Positions 6,440 to 6,785 of a DNA stretch of 6,785 nucleotides are shown here, piece by piece. Within the stretch, counting starts at the first letter, position 1; every line of letters begins with the position of its first letter. The position numbers and the translations under genes were made by a program. The notes under the pieces were generated by a model. That model had not been told where the DNA came from. It did not search any database and saw only the letters and a list, made by a program, of their open reading frames with translations. Origin of the DNA: Ruminococcus sp. (GTDB taxonomy: Bacteria; Bacillota; Clostridia; Oscillospirales; Ruminococcaceae); the NCBI GenBank assembly GCA_017544125.1, contig JAFYET010000321.1, forward strand, positions 1 to 6,785. Reading direction: 5' to 3'.

Positions 6440-6785
6440 TTACACAACGAGCCTGTTCTTGCCGCTGTTTTTGCCCTCATAGAGCTTTTCGTCTATTCTG
6501 TGTATCCACTCATCGGCGGTCTCGCCGTTCTCTCTCGGTGCCATGCCTGCTGTCACCGTCACAGCTATGCTGCTGCCCTCAGAGATAACGGGCGTTGCCG
6601 CTATATCTTCAAGCATCTTATCAAACATAGCCTGTGCGCTCTGCTCATCGTCGGTGCGGCAGAGTATCAGGAACTCCTCACCGCCCCATCTGGCTATATC
6701 GCAGCCGGTGCAGGCATTCTGCATCTTCCCGCTTATGACTCTTAGCACCTCATCTCCGGCGTTGTGACCGTAGGTGTCGTTTATC
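6440..6785 (-). CDS. GGDEF diguanylate cyclase, C-terminal part (5' end outside window)
   Basis: 114 codons are visible, opening inside a GGDEF domain at INDTYGHNAGDEVL, the conserved nucleotide-binding segment. The active-site loop is GGEEF (6671-6685), the catalytically competent form, and is followed by the usual tail: VTAGMA, ADEWIHRIDEKLYEGKNSGKNRLVV. The domain reaches the C-terminus, so no EAL domain follows. Such enzymes make c-di-GMP from two GTP. The allosteric RxxD inhibitory site is absent: the residues before the active loop are CTGCDIARW and the spacing is one residue short of the usual. Any N-terminal sensor domain lies beyond the window. The apparent GTG at 6748 is internal to the domain and not a start. 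It is the upstream gene of the leftward operon within this window. Confidence 0.92.
   Translation of the reverse strand, partial: INDTYGHNAGDEVLRVISGKMQNACTGCDIARWGGEEFLILCRTDDEQSAQAMFDKMLEDIAATPVISEGSSIAVTVTAGMAPRENGETADEWIHRIDEKLYEGKNSGKNRLVV

Noticed and set aside
5198..6482. Several + strand open frames of 75-121 codons opposite the AAA+ and GGDEF genes
   Set aside because: All lie within strongly supported - strand genes with intact family motifs, and none shows a domain or start signal.
6440..6748. Reading the GGDEF gene as a complete 102-residue protein starting at GTG 6748
   Set aside because: The open frame continues to the window edge with INDTYGHNAGDE, a conserved part of the same domain, so the gene is cut by the window and not short.

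Overview
The window looks like chromosomal DNA from a Gram-positive gut or rumen Clostridia bacterium, most likely Ruminococcus or a close relative (Oscillospiraceae). This rests on the style of the genes: a large exported CotH-kinase protein with lamin-tail, chitobiase-like, InlB-type and lysine-rich FN3 modules, purine-rich ribosome binding sites, and an intergenic cluster of GGGxCTCTGxCCC hairpins. No rRNA or other phylogenetic marker is present, so the genus is an inference.

Layout. Positions 1-110 hold a cluster of palindromes resembling dispersed intergenic repeats, and 110-203 is AT-rich. A near-consensus sigma-A promoter at 204-232 then drives one large rightward gene (272-3601). That gene encodes a secreted, multi-domain CotH-family kinase with a conspicuously basic C-terminus. 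It ends at a perfect 11-bp hairpin (3615-3640) flanked by T-tracts on both strands, a bidirectional terminator shared with the convergent operon.

Three closely spaced genes run leftward from the right edge: a GGDEF diguanylate cyclase (5' end outside the window), a 649-residue AAA+ ATPase (12 bases later), and a MORN-repeat protein (38 bases later). The ATPase has a complete CbbX/SpoVK-type AAA module at its C-terminus. It is preceded by what looks like a second, degenerate AAA module that has lost the Walker A lysine. The three genes are probably co-transcribed. A plausible but unproven reading is a c-di-GMP-producing enzyme linked to an AAA remodelling machine and a MORN scaffold.

The convergent CotH gene has its own promoter and need not be functionally linked to the operon. 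There is no CRISPR array, tRNA, rRNA, insertion sequence or recognisable phage gene. The items most worth following up are the GGDEF / tandem-AAA / MORN operon, the apparently dead first AAA domain, the acid-free lysine-rich tail of the CotH protein, and a 29-bp palindrome that appears to be inserted in another hairpin.
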